Shown: positions 16,826-24,613, numbered from the stretch's first letter. The stretch: 64,000 bases of DNA from Enterobacter ludwigii (GCA_023023105.1 CP083824.1:4030001-4094000), one strand, 5' to 3'. Notes: generated by a model from the sequence alone, not told the origin. A program made the numbers and translations.

Positions 16826-17467
16826 ATGAAAGATAAACCTAATGAGTGGGTCTCGATCTCCGACCTGATGTCGGGAGTAATGGCTGTAGTTATGTTACTG
16901 CTGGTGATGTCTGTACTACAGAAAACATGGTCAGATATTAAGCATAAGCAGGAAATGGAACAGGGAGTCAATGCCCAGCGAGCCCGAGTAGGGGAAATGT
17001 TGGGAAGTATTAAAACCACACTTGATGGAACGGCAAATGAGGGCTTAGTTGCGCTGGATGTCAACTCGCAAAAAATTACGTTGCGTGATGGAGTTTTCAA
17101 TCGCGGCAGCGCCTGCATTGCATCTCAGGCAAGCCAGGCATTGGCGACGATTGAAACGCAGGTCGTCAGATTTCTTACCGAATTTAGAAGCGGACAAGTT
17201 TATATTGAAGGGTATACGGATAATCTTCCAGTTACCCGTCCGGTGACTAACTTTGAAAGTTTCTGCACTGTCTATGACGATAATTTTACCTTATCGGCAG
17301 CGCGTGCAAGAGAGGCGCGTAAATTTATAGTTGGCGATCTTGCTCAGGCTTTTGCACGCCGAGTGATTGTTGCCGGATATGGTGACTCGCAGCCTATTCC
17401 CGGTGTTGCACCGGAAGATGCTCGTCAGCGTCGCATTGAAGTTCGGTTCGTGTTGCCAGAAAAGTAG
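16826..17467 (+). CDS. zorB: ZorB-like OmpA/MotB-family peptidoglycan-anchored subunit
   Basis: A 213-residue protein. It has a single N-terminal TM helix WVSISDLMSGVMAVVMLLLV (residues 8-27) with an Asp at position 13, the site of the ion-binding Asp in MotB/ZorB. A short charged linker is followed by an OmpA C-terminal domain: VYIEGYTDNLP (126-135) with the peptidoglycan-binding Asp, FTLSAARAREARKFI, VAGYGDSQPI, and RQRRIEVRF with the binding Arg. Cys97 and Cys147 could form a periplasmic disulfide. It follows the zorA-like gene by 11 bp with a GAGGTG ribosome site and is the last gene of the operon. The domain would anchor the complex to the cell wall, as the MotB and ZorB peptidoglycan-binding domains do. 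Confidence 0.9.
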   Translation: MKDKPNEWVSISDLMSGVMAVVMLLLVMSVLQKTWSDIKHKQEMEQGVNAQRARVGEMLGSIKTTLDGTANEGLVALDVNSQKITLRDGVFNRGSACIASQASQALATIETQVVRFLTEFRSGQVYIEGYTDNLPVTRPVTNFESFCTVYDDNFTLSAARAREARKFIVGDLAQAFARRVIVAGYGDSQPIPGVAPEDARQRRIEVRFVLPEK

Positions 17468-17614
17468 TATTACCTAGCGTGATATTAATCGGAGTGTCTA
17501 CGTGCTAAAGGCGAGAGCCTGTGCCGCCTTCAATGTACTGCCATTTATTAGACGTGACCGCTCAGGCGGTCACCGAAATAAAGAAGAAAGTCTCGTATAG
17601 CCCTCCGCCAGTAT

Positions 17615-17648
17615 CTCTGCGGCATCGCAATTTTTTGATGCCGCAGAG
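17615..17648. repeat. 12-bp perfect hairpin between zorB-like gene and int
   Basis: CTCTGCGGCATC (17615-17626) pairs perfectly with GATGCCGCAGAG (17637-17648) across a 10-nt loop. It lies between the convergent zorB-like and integrase genes. There is no T tract outside the stem, so it may be a bidirectional attenuating hairpin rather than a standard terminator. Confidence 0.55.
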
Positions 17649-17697
17649 AACACCAGCCACACAACGTTCTTACCTGGTAGCCTTGTCCAGATAAATG

Positions 17698-19014
17698 CTA
17701 CTTCCGCCCAAACAGGTTCACAACGTTATTTTCCTGCTGCCGCTGATAGTTGTTGACCCTGTCTTCCCAGATCTCAAGCGCCCTACGCTTTTCAGTCAGG
17801 TAGTCATAACGATCATAGTGTTTAGAGCTGACGTCATTCAAAGCGTGATTCTGGATACGGTCGCGGATCTCTTTGCTGATCCCCGCCTCCCCCATCAGCG
17901 TTTTACAAGTGCGACGTAAATCTCGCGCTGTGAAAACTTTAAACTCAGGATTAAAAGCCCGGAAATACATGATGGAACGCGCCAGGCTATCAGTGCGTAC
18001 CGGTCGCTCACCGTTGGTTGATAGCGGGAAGATATAGGGACTGTTGCTTTCCTTAGTCAGTTCTTTCACTGAGGCTAATTCCTGTAGTGCCGATTCAGCC
18101 AGCGGGATCAGATGCTCACGCTTGTTTTTCGATACATCGGCTATGACCAGCAATGTCTTTTGCTGCCAGTCAATTGCACTCCACTGGCTGGCAATCATTT
18201 CAAACGGACGCTGCCCACCAGCATAAACACAGAAGCGAATCAGATGCTGCATCAGCGGCCCAACGTTAGTTGCCTGAGCGAACTGCTCCATGACAAAACG
18301 TAGCTCCTCCAGCGTTAACCATGTATCACCCACTTTCTCCGCCGAGGACTGCTTTGGTATGGCCGATACCGGATTAACTTCAAGGCCGAACGTAATACCC
18401 ACGCTGGTATTCATCGGATCGTTATCGGCTTTAAGACCGTAGTTAAAAGCCGCCATCAGGTAGGAACGAATTCGATTCGCATGGACCACTGCATCACGCT
18501 GGATGATGCCAGATAAGATCGTTTTGATCTGTAATGGCGTGACATCTTTCGCTTTGGTTTCTCGAGGGATAACCGTGTAGCACTCTTTTTCAAGACGCTT
18601 CAGAACATCAGCCCAGGTCCGCTTATTGTCGAGCTTCATCTTGTTAACGTAGCCATGTACCAGCTCTTTAAACGATCCCTGCGAGCGATGAAGTTGCATG
18701 ATGTGCTGTTCGGCCAGGCGCTGTTGCTCAAGCTCTTGCTGGGGCTCTTTTCCTTCAACAAGCCAGGCACCATACTTTTTCGCCAGCTCATTGGCCGTCA
18801 CCAGTTTCATCTCAGGCCAGATGCCCAACTGGATGAACTTCTCTTTCTTCCCTTTCTCAACGTAGTAAAGGAAATAAAAAACCTTGCTGCCTGAAGGCTG
18901 AACCTTAACGCCAAGCCTGCCAGTACCACGCTGAGCACTGTTGCTCCACACGTAGTACGACGTACTTTTTGTCTTCAATCCACGTATAGCAGTCTCGGTA
19001 AGATTAGCGGCCAT
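17698..19014 (-). CDS. Tyrosine recombinase (P4/CP4-57-type integrase) of the ileX island
   Basis: A 438-residue phage-type integrase with the start chosen at ATG 19014 (MAANLTETAIRGLKTKS), behind AAGGTAACCTC. It has an N-terminal arm-binding domain (DUF4102-like, YVEKGKKEKFIQLGIWPEMKL), a SAM-like core-binding domain, then the catalytic domain: Arg in FCVYAGGQRPFEMIASQW, the RDLRRTCKTLMGEAG box (first position Arg instead of the commoner His), NHALNDVSSKHYDRYDY with the nucleophilic Tyr. It lies next to the ileX attachment remnant and is transcribed into the island. AlpA, encoded at the other end, is the probable directionality factor. Confidence 0.93.
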   Translation of the reverse strand: MAANLTETAIRGLKTKSTSYYVWSNSAQRGTGRLGVKVQPSGSKVFYFLYYVEKGKKEKFIQLGIWPEMKLVTANELAKKYGAWLVEGKEPQQELEQQRLAEQHIMQLHRSQGSFKELVHGYVNKMKLDNKRTWADVLKRLEKECYTVIPRETKAKDVTPLQIKTILSGIIQRDAVVHANRIRSYLMAAFNYGLKADNDPMNTSVGITFGLEVNPVSAIPKQSSAEKVGDTWLTLEELRFVMEQFAQATNVGPLMQHLIRFCVYAGGQRPFEMIASQWSAIDWQQKTLLVIADVSKNKREHLIPLAESALQELASVKELTKESNSPYIFPLSTNGERPVRTDSLARSIMYFRAFNPEFKVFTARDLRRTCKTLMGEAGISKEIRDRIQNHALNDVSSKHYDRYDYLTEKRRALEIWEDRVNNYQRQQENNVVNLFGRK

Positions 19015-19211
19015 GAGGTTACCTTTATGAGGATAAGCGTTACCTGACCCAATGCCCATTTTGGGTCAGGTAATGGGTCAGGTAAGGATAGTACAATGGG
19101 GAAATGAGAGAACCAATCAGAAACAAAAACAACTTCATAACTGATTGATTATAGACAATTAGAAACACAAACAGAGACAATGGCGAACAATTAAAAACAT
19201 GCCAATTTTAT

Positions 19212-19258
19212 GACTCATAATCGCTTGGTCGCTGGTTCAAGTCCAGCAGGGGCCACCA
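19212..19258 (+). repeat. ileX: attR: 3' part of the ileX tRNA gene (tRNA fragment)
   Basis: These 47 bp match the E. coli ileX tRNA gene from the anticodon stem (GACTCATAATC, anticodon CAT) through the variable region and T arm (GGTTCAAGTCC) to the encoded CCA end. The 5' half, with acceptor and D arm, is missing; the sequence to the left is island DNA. In E. coli ileX lies directly upstream of yqjH, which matches the context here. The intact ileX, restored by the island's own 3' end, should lie at the left end of the island outside the window. Confidence 0.92.
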
Positions 19259-19285
19259 AATTTTAGCTTTATAATCATATAATTA

Positions 19286-19310
19286 AGCCACTCTAGTGAG
19301 TGGCTTTTTT
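19286..19310 (+). terminator. Original ileX terminator
   Basis: AGCCACTCTAGTGAGTGGCT forms a strong hairpin followed by six T residues, 28 bp after the CCA end of the tRNA remnant. It is the rho-independent terminator left with the chromosomal side of the attachment site. Confidence 0.85.
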
Positions 19311-19406
19311 GTTGTGGGAATTGCGAGTGTCCCCTTTTTGTCCCCTGGATTTTTTTCTCAAGCATTCGCCAGGCTGCATCCTGCATAGCATTGTATGATT
19401 TTTTTA

Positions 19407-19592
19407 TTACCCGCCTCTGATTTTTGCCGCCCCGTATGAAAGCACATAGCCAACTATCAATGCCCCAAAACACCCGGCGAATTTCATCCATGTACTTTCA
19501 AACCAGAAGAATGACCCCATAGCAAAAATCACAGCCAGAGAGGTGATGGTTCCCTCAATTGCGTGGGACATTAACGATTTTACAAATTTCAT
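19407..19592 (-). CDS. Small two-helix membrane protein
   Basis: A 61-residue protein starting MKFVKSLMSHAIEG at 19592, preceded by AAGGAATACAG. The first hydrophobic helix is TSLAVIFAMGSFFWF and the second is MKFAGCFGALIVGYVLSYGA; it ends KIRGG. The start lies inside the last 38 bp of the upstream gene (19555-20199), so the two were probably co-translated. Function is unknown. Its size and two-helix layout recall immunity or phage-inhibitor micro-membrane proteins, but that is only a guess. Confidence 0.6.
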   Translation of the reverse strand: MKFVKSLMSHAIEGTITSLAVIFAMGSFFWFESTWMKFAGCFGALIVGYVLSYGAAKIRGG

Positions 19593-20199
19593 TCTGTATT
19601 CCTTTGCAATCCATAGGATGTCCTTCAATGAACACGAGGTAAGGCTCTAACTGCTGTTCAACGAGAAAGTAGACCATATCCAGATTCTCTTTTGACACCC
19701 TGGCGTATGTAGAGGGATATTTGGCTTTCATCCGTCTTGACGCTCTGGCTGATTCTTCAATAATCCCCTGAAACATCACGACGTTTAACGCGGCTGAAGC
19801 ACTGAACCGGATAAAATGTTTGTACGCCTGATCAATCGCCAGGCGATTCAACATCAGACTTGCGGTTGTCTGAGCCAGTACAATTTGCCCACCTGTTCGC
19901 CCACCAATGCTTCCGGCTCCGTAACCCAATTTATTGTTTACGGCCTCTTTACCTTCATCATTGAGTTTCTGATAGAACGAGGTGAAAACGATAGTAATCA
20001 GCCTTCGCAAAGGTGACTCAGCATTACCCAAGCTCTTGAGCATATAGAAAAAACGCTACGTCTCAACCTGGTTTCTTTGTTTGGCGCTTTCCCCGGCAAG
20101 TCCGCTTCCCTCCCAGCTTCTTACAACCCCCATGTAAGCTGTATTTGGTATAGAGGAGATCCCATCGAGAATCCCTAATGCAACCGGTTTAGCGTCCAT
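19555..20199 (-). pseudogene. Hypothetical protein interrupted by an in-frame amber codon
   Basis: From ATG 20199 the frame reads MDAKPVALGILDGISSIPNT and continues to a TAG at 20056-20058 (codon 48). It then continues in the same frame (RFFYMLKSLGNAESPLRRLI) to 19555, 214 codons in all plus the stop. The region after the stop is well formed: a GYGAGSIGGRTGGQIVLAQ Gly-rich segment, hydrophobic helices and a charged C-terminus. Sequence style and codon use are continuous across the TAG, so it is probably a single recent nonsense mutation. Re-initiation at the ATG of codon 53 could give a 162-residue product. I do not recognise the family. Confidence 0.65.
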
Positions 20200-20568
20200 A
20201 TCTCATCCCTATTGCTCTGAACTCGAACAAAGAATAACCAGTCATTAGCAACGTATCCAAGAATTTTTTTCAGTTTCAGACTCCAACACAATATCACGCC
20301 AGCCCGCACCACGATTGGCATCGCGCATTTTTGTATATGGTTTGCTTAAACGCCGCCAGCACTGACACGGTCTGGCGATATGTTTTGAAGAAAAAAATGA
20401 AAAATGCTTAGGCTCCAAAACCTTAGGCGGGTGCGAATCATGTTGCGCAGCGCATGAGCGAGTTGCTGAGAGATGCGAGAGCATTTATAAGCAACCAATT
20501 ACTCCACACGTTAAAGATTTTCGACTTAATGCCGTTTTATAACGTATCACACAACATTGAGGCTAAAC
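20200..20568. other. Gene-free AT-rich gap
   Basis: There is no convincing gene, RNA or repeat in these 369 bp. A 79-codon frame on the minus strand has no ribosome site and a biased composition unlike a protein. The gap should hold the divergent promoters for the flanking accessory genes; no clear -35/-10 pair stands out. Confidence 0.5.
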
Positions 20569-21393
20569 ATGATCGGTAATTTATTGGGCAATAAGGATTT
20601 TACACGTTACGTTGTCTACGCAACTCTCTTTGCTGTAGCCCTGAATAGGGCGCATGGTTTGTCGAATTTATTACGATTTGCATTACGCTATTTTGGTGTA
20701 GGGTATACAGACTCAAAAATGAAACACATGGATAATAAATGGTTTGATATTCAATTATTTAAAATCATAAATGGCATCAACATCTCAAATATTAATGATA
20801 TCCGTTTAATCCAGCTTGGACTGAATGAAGGAAAATTAAAACCATCATCTTTCCTCCTTACTAGCTCCTGGGGCGATATCACCAAAAAAATTCCTACCAG
20901 GAAAAAAATAACATCAATTATTCTCGGCACGATGTTAATTTTGACAGGTTCTTTTTTTTGGTATACGCAAAACTCTATAGCGTATGGTTTTGCTAAAATT
21001 GATTTTGGAACATTTACTTATTATTTATCCAAAGATACATTAATAATTACATCGCAATCTGGTACTATTAACAATGCAACAATCCATAGCAAAGAAGATT
21101 GTATAAACTCCCGTAAGCTAATACCTAATGACTCAGTTTTTGCTCTGGCATGCAATAAGCTGTTGAATAACAGCCAATCTTATCAACGGTGGCTTGAACA
21201 AGAAATAGCCACAATAAACACATCTAAAAAGTATTTACTTGCTTTGGCATATATATACCTGACTATCGGTGTAGTATGGTTGTTTTCACTGTGGCAATTT
21301 ATTCGTGCTAATTTACAGGTTGTAAACTACAAGCGTTCTTTGGAAAATAAAAATGAAATTAAAAATAATAAAGAAGAACGAATATCAATGTAG
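20569..21393 (+). CDS. Membrane protein, possibly DUF6216 family
   Basis: A 274-residue protein starting MIGNLLGNKDFTRYVVYATL at ATG 20569, with GAGG 6 nt upstream (a TTG 12 nt earlier is less likely). It has a short N-terminal hydrophobic segment, a soluble region with YTDSKMKHMDNKWFDIQLFK and INGINISNINDIRLIQLGL, a TM helix at about 120-140 (ITSIILGTMLILTGSFFW), a loop with two Cys, and a last TM helix at about 225-247 (LLALAYIYLTIGVVWLFSLW). The FDIQLFK..NGIN pattern recalls DUF6216 membrane proteins, but I recall that family only loosely. It is very AT-rich, so probably horizontally acquired. Its location between the ileX attR and an outer-membrane barrel gene marks an accessory pocket outside the present island. 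Confidence 0.65.
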   Translation: MIGNLLGNKDFTRYVVYATLFAVALNRAHGLSNLLRFALRYFGVGYTDSKMKHMDNKWFDIQLFKIINGINISNINDIRLIQLGLNEGKLKPSSFLLTSSWGDITKKIPTRKKITSIILGTMLILTGSFFWYTQNSIAYGFAKIDFGTFTYYLSKDTLIITSQSGTINNATIHSKEDCINSRKLIPNDSVFALACNKLLNNSQSYQRWLEQEIATINTSKKYLLALAYIYLTIGVVWLFSLWQFIRANLQVVNYKRSLENKNEIKNNKEERISM

Positions 21394-21410
21394 CCAATCT
21401 GAGTTTAAAA

Positions 21411-21453
21411 AAAACACAAAAAAGCCAACCCCGTATTCCCACGGCGTTGGCCC
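21411..21453 (-). terminator. Terminator of the outer-membrane barrel gene
   Basis: On the minus strand GCCAACGCCGTG pairs with the GGGGTTGGC region and is followed by a run of T residues (the A tract at 21415-21420 on the plus strand). It lies about 30 bp after the stop of the barrel gene. Confidence 0.75.
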
Positions 21454-21482
21454 TGTTTTAAAGCAGTGACATTTACAACAGG

Positions 21483-22166
21483 TTAAAAGACATAACGCAT
21501 GCCAAGGGTAAATTCATTAGAGACGATGTGCGCTTTCATCTGCTCATCTTTTAAGCCACGCATGTTCGCATAGTTGTTATATCCACTTTCGATCTTACCC
21601 ATATCGATATAGCGATAACCCAAATCGACATAGAGACGATCAACCGGCGTGTAACTTACGCCTGCGCCTAATGCGTAAGTCAGGTTGTTTTGCGTCGTCG
21701 AACCGTATTCACGGCCAGGATTACCCTGCCAGCCGTCGGCTTTAATCCTGCTCACACCAAGCCCTGCGGTACCGTAAACAGAGACGCCGTAGCCCAACTC
21801 ATAATCACGATAGACGTTCAGCATCAGACGTTCTGTTTCAGTCTGAAGATGATCAAAACCGTTAGGGAAGGCGCTGGAGCCGTTGGTGTATTCGGTTTTC
21901 TGCTTAAAGGTGTATTCACCTTCAGTGCGCCAGCCATTACCAAACCGGTATCCCGCAGCAATCGCCGCACCGCCTAAGTGCTCTTTTTGTTTACCACCCA
22001 CAAACTGCCCGACACCCGGACGGGAACTGGTATCCATCTCTTTGGCTCGCTGTTCAATCTGCAGGTATTTTGCGGAACCGTAATACACTTCTTCGGTATT
22101 TGCTGCCAGAACCGTAGCCGGGATCATCGCGATCGGCAGGGCGGCTAAAATAGCTTTCATACTCAT
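21483..22166 (-). CDS. Outer-membrane beta-barrel protein (Opa/Ail-like fold)
   Basis: A 227-residue secreted protein. It has a signal peptide MSMKAILAALPIAMIPATVLA ending in an AXA-type cleavage site, then alternating amphipathic strands rich in aromatic residues (YRFGNGWRTEGEYTF, LMLNVYRDYELGYGVSVYG, LYVDLGYRYIDMG) and the C-terminal outer-membrane signal ending RYVF. Length and strand pattern suggest an 8-stranded barrel of the opacity/OmpA-like porin class. The start has GGAG 5 nt upstream. It has its own terminator. The ligand or role is unknown; adhesion or serum-resistance functions seen in Ail/Opa relatives are not supported by any specific motif here. Confidence 0.8.
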   Translation of the reverse strand: MSMKAILAALPIAMIPATVLAANTEEVYYGSAKYLQIEQRAKEMDTSSRPGVGQFVGGKQKEHLGGAAIAAGYRFGNGWRTEGEYTFKQKTEYTNGSSAFPNGFDHLQTETERLMLNVYRDYELGYGVSVYGTAGLGVSRIKADGWQGNPGREYGSTTQNNLTYALGAGVSYTPVDRLYVDLGYRYIDMGKIESGYNNYANMRGLKDEQMKAHIVSNEFTLGMRYVF

Positions 22167-22532
22167 CTCTACTCCGTTGAAAAAATATTCCGCACGTCGA
22201 ACAGTCGTCCGCCGATGTCAGGAAAAATAGTCAGTGAGAGGGATAGTAAATGGCCCGTCACGGGCAAACTATTCGGGTGATTATGGGTTTTACCTGGTAA
22301 TGTTACGTAGGGACTGGTCTTATTTTTCTAACAATAATTAGTAGTTTCAATGAATTAATATATGAGATTTTCAACGGACTGCGTGAAGCGTCTCACTTCC
22401 CCTCCACCTTCACAAACTGCAAAACTAAAGAAATCCCCCATCGCGCCGATCATCATCCGTGTGTATTATTTCCTGTAGCTTTTACAACAACTAACCTTAA
22501 CTCAAATACTTAAGCGCCAAAGCGAAAGCATC
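22167..22532. other. Intergenic region between divergent barrel and J-domain genes
   Basis: These 366 bp contain no open frame of note. They should hold the divergent promoters for the outer-membrane barrel gene and the J-domain gene. I see no clear operator or riboswitch. Confidence 0.5.
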
Positions 22533-23702
22533 ATGAGCACACCGATCAAACGGCTAGAAATCATTAAAAATGCCATTGAACTGGAAGATGACGACATCAT
22601 CCAGAGCCAGCTGACACGCCTGAAAAATGAAGCGTTTGACGATGAGCTACAGGCAATCGTCGTGGCGCTTGAGCAGAAGAACTACACCGCGGCCATTGCG
22701 GCCATTACCGCCTGGCTACAGAGCCAACGCGCAATCACCCAGTGGCGCGATCCACAGGTGGCGGCCAGCAAGCTGGAGCTGAAGGCGCTGGAAGAGCGTC
22801 TGCGCGATCTTATAGATCGCCGCAATGCGCGGGTGCAGCAGCTGGATGAGTTCAACGATCTTTATTTCTCCCGCCTCGGCCCGCTGATGCAGCAGATCCT
22901 CGCCCTGCGCAAAACGCTGGCGGAGCTGAACCTGCGTCGTCAACAGGCGGAAGCGCGTCGTCGCGAGGAAGATTACCGTCGCTGCCAGCAGTATATGGCG
23001 CAGGCTGTAGAAGTACTGGCAACGCTCACCCAGCGCTGGCGCGATCTGCCTGCCGATTCCGTGCAAGCCGCTGAAGCACGCAAACATTTGCAGCAGCAAA
23101 GTAACCTGATTGCCAACCTGCTGGCCGAAGCGCTGGAGCTTGAAAGCGGCTTAACGCGCGAAGAAGAGCCTGCGCGTCAGGCGCGCGACGAAGCCAACGA
23201 AGAGTACGAGAAATACCGCGAGCAGCACCACGATGCCGAAGTGCGTCTGCGTAAAGGAAAGGATCTCTCGGAAGAAGATCAGAACGAACTGAAGCGCCTC
23301 TGGCGCCAGGCGAGCAAGCTTTGCCACCCGGATCTGGTGGCCGACGATCTGAAAGAAGAAGCCAACGCGATGATGGCGCAGCTCAACCAGGCCAAACAGC
23401 GTGGCGACGTCAAAGCCATACGCTCTCTGGTGGCGCGCCTGCAGCAAGGCTTCGAGCCGCTGATGGCCAGCGACAGGCTGAACGATCTGGAACGTATCCG
23501 CAAAAAAATGGCGCAGGTCCGCGAGCAAATCGACATTTTAGTGAACGAGCTGGCGGAGCTGGAGAAAGAGGAATCCTGGCTTCTGGTGTCGTCGCTGAGC
23601 AATATGGAAGCCTACTTCGCTCAGCAGGAGAAAGCGCTGCACGAAGTTCGCGCCTCGCTCGAACATCAGGTGAGCGAAGCGCAACTGGATTCTGCAGCCT
23701 GA
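22533..23702 (+). CDS. Coiled-coil protein with J-domain-like (DnaJ) motif
   Basis: A 389-residue cytoplasmic protein, almost wholly helical and highly charged. Long coiled coils occupy about 75-250 (KLELKALEERLRDLIDRRNA and similar) and 325-385. Between them SEEDQNELKRLWRQASKLCHPDLVADDLKEEANAMMAQLNQA contains the HPD tripeptide (residues 265-267) between two helices, the hallmark of a J-domain that stimulates Hsp70 ATPase. The predicted partner is therefore DnaK or a paralogue. The stop abuts the stop of yqjH, which is convergent. GC-rich composition matches the backbone. It is absent from this position in E. coli K-12. Confidence 0.75.
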   Translation: MSTPIKRLEIIKNAIELEDDDIIQSQLTRLKNEAFDDELQAIVVALEQKNYTAAIAAITAWLQSQRAITQWRDPQVAASKLELKALEERLRDLIDRRNARVQQLDEFNDLYFSRLGPLMQQILALRKTLAELNLRRQQAEARRREEDYRRCQQYMAQAVEVLATLTQRWRDLPADSVQAAEARKHLQQQSNLIANLLAEALELESGLTREEEPARQARDEANEEYEKYREQHHDAEVRLRKGKDLSEEDQNELKRLWRQASKLCHPDLVADDLKEEANAMMAQLNQAKQRGDVKAIRSLVARLQQGFEPLMASDRLNDLERIRKKMAQVREQIDILVNELAELEKEESWLLVSSLSNMEAYFAQQEKALHEVRASLEHQVSEAQLDSAA

Positions 23703-24467
23703 TTATTTAGCGTGCCAGTAAGCGCTGGCACGCACCAGCTGCGGATCAATCGTTTCGGATTCAAACTGGCGGCTGAGGCTTTTCACTACCTTCCCTTCAC
23801 CGGTCAGCCAGATAAAGTAATCTTCCGCCGGAACGGTTAGCGTCGCCAGATGGTCCGCCACAGCCTGCTCGCTATAGCCAACAATCCAGGTGATGTCGAA
23901 CGTGCTCAGGTGTGCCAGATAATCCTTATAAGATTCATCCCCAACCGTCACCACTGCATGAACGCCCGGGCGAACAGGCAGTTTTGCGATGCCTTCTAAA
24001 CGGCGGCGCAGCGCGGGCATGCCGGACTCATCGCAGACATACAGCTGCCAGGCATAATCTTCCGGTACCACCAGCGAACCGCGTGGACCGCCGATCGTCA
24101 GCTTATCACCCGCCTTCGCCTCGACCGCCCAGTGGCTGGCAATACCACCATCATGAACGAAGAAATCGAGCACCAGCTCATGATTTACCGCGTCATACAG
24201 CGGCGTATAGTCGCGCGCCTGAGGACGTACGCCGTCACCCCAGTCGATGCCGTCATCGGTGACTACCGGAGGCACAAACGTCGTCCCTGGAGCCGGGAAA
24301 AAGACTTTGGTGTGGTCATCAAAGCCACGGGAGCTAAAGCCCTCCAGCGCCTCACCGCCTAAAACAATGCGCTGGAAACCCGCGCTAACGCGCTCAGCGC
24401 GGAGCACCGTCAGCTCGCGAAAACGCAGGTCATTACGAACACGCTGTGGGTAACGGGTAGATGTCAT
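23703..24467 (-). CDS. yqjH: Siderophore-interacting ferric-chelate reductase YqjH (resident copy)
   Basis: A 254-residue SIP-family reductase. The flavin motif ARDYTPLYD, LDFFVHDGGIASHWAVEA, GDKLTIGGPRGSLVVP, the NADPH-domain start YVCDESGMPALRRRLEGI and FIWLTGEGKVVKSL are all conserved with the island copy at 4858-5640. It is GC-richer than that copy and lies in the E. coli context next to the ileX remnant, so this is taken as the resident gene. It reduces ferric-siderophore complexes with NADPH. It is divergent from yqjI across a promoter with the same operator and Fur-like elements as the island pair. Confidence 0.93.
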   Translation of the reverse strand: MTSTRYPQRVRNDLRFRELTVLRAERVSAGFQRIVLGGEALEGFSSRGFDDHTKVFFPAPGTTFVPPVVTDDGIDWGDGVRPQARDYTPLYDAVNHELVLDFFVHDGGIASHWAVEAKAGDKLTIGGPRGSLVVPEDYAWQLYVCDESGMPALRRRLEGIAKLPVRPGVHAVVTVGDESYKDYLAHLSTFDITWIVGYSEQAVADHLATLTVPAEDYFIWLTGEGKVVKSLSRQFESETIDPQLVRASAYWHAK

Positions 24468-24492
24468 TTTTAGACCCTTCTCAGGTGAATAC

Positions 24493-24504
24493 GATATATC
24501 TAAA
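24493..24504. promoter_or_regulatory. YqjI operator-like site, yqjH side (resident copy)
   Basis: GATATATCTAAA retains most of the TTAGATATATCTAA palindrome found in the island copy. It is 26 bp from the yqjH start, nearly the same offset as in the island pair. Confidence 0.65.
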
Positions 24505-24512
24505 TCAATTTT

Positions 24513-24533
24513 AAATGATAATGATTGCTAATC
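24513..24533. promoter_or_regulatory. Fur-box-like site (resident copy)
   Basis: AATGATAATGATTGCTAAT is the same Fur-like sequence as at 5687-5705. Conservation between two copies whose coding regions have diverged argues for function. Confidence 0.65.
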
Positions 24534-24574
24534 AGCAAGAATGCAAGATCTTTTAGATTGCATCTGAATATATC

Positions 24575-24599
24575 TTAGATATAGTTTAGATATATCAAA
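24575..24599. promoter_or_regulatory. YqjI operator-like repeats, yqjI side (resident copy)
   Basis: Two adjacent sites, TTAGATATAG and TTTAGATATATCAAA, lie immediately upstream of the yqjI ribosome site. This parallels the double half-site at 5834-5859. Confidence 0.65.
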
Positions 24600-24613
24600 A
24601 CGAAGGACACAGT

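Noticed and set aside
19237..19491. 84-codon minus-strand frame running through the ileX remnant
   Set aside because: It reads backward through the tRNA fragment and its terminator and overlaps the better-supported 61-residue membrane protein in another frame.
20245..20484. 79-codon minus-strand frame in the gap before the DUF6216-like gene
   Set aside because: No ribosome site, odd composition (many Cys, His, Arg), no recognisable motif.
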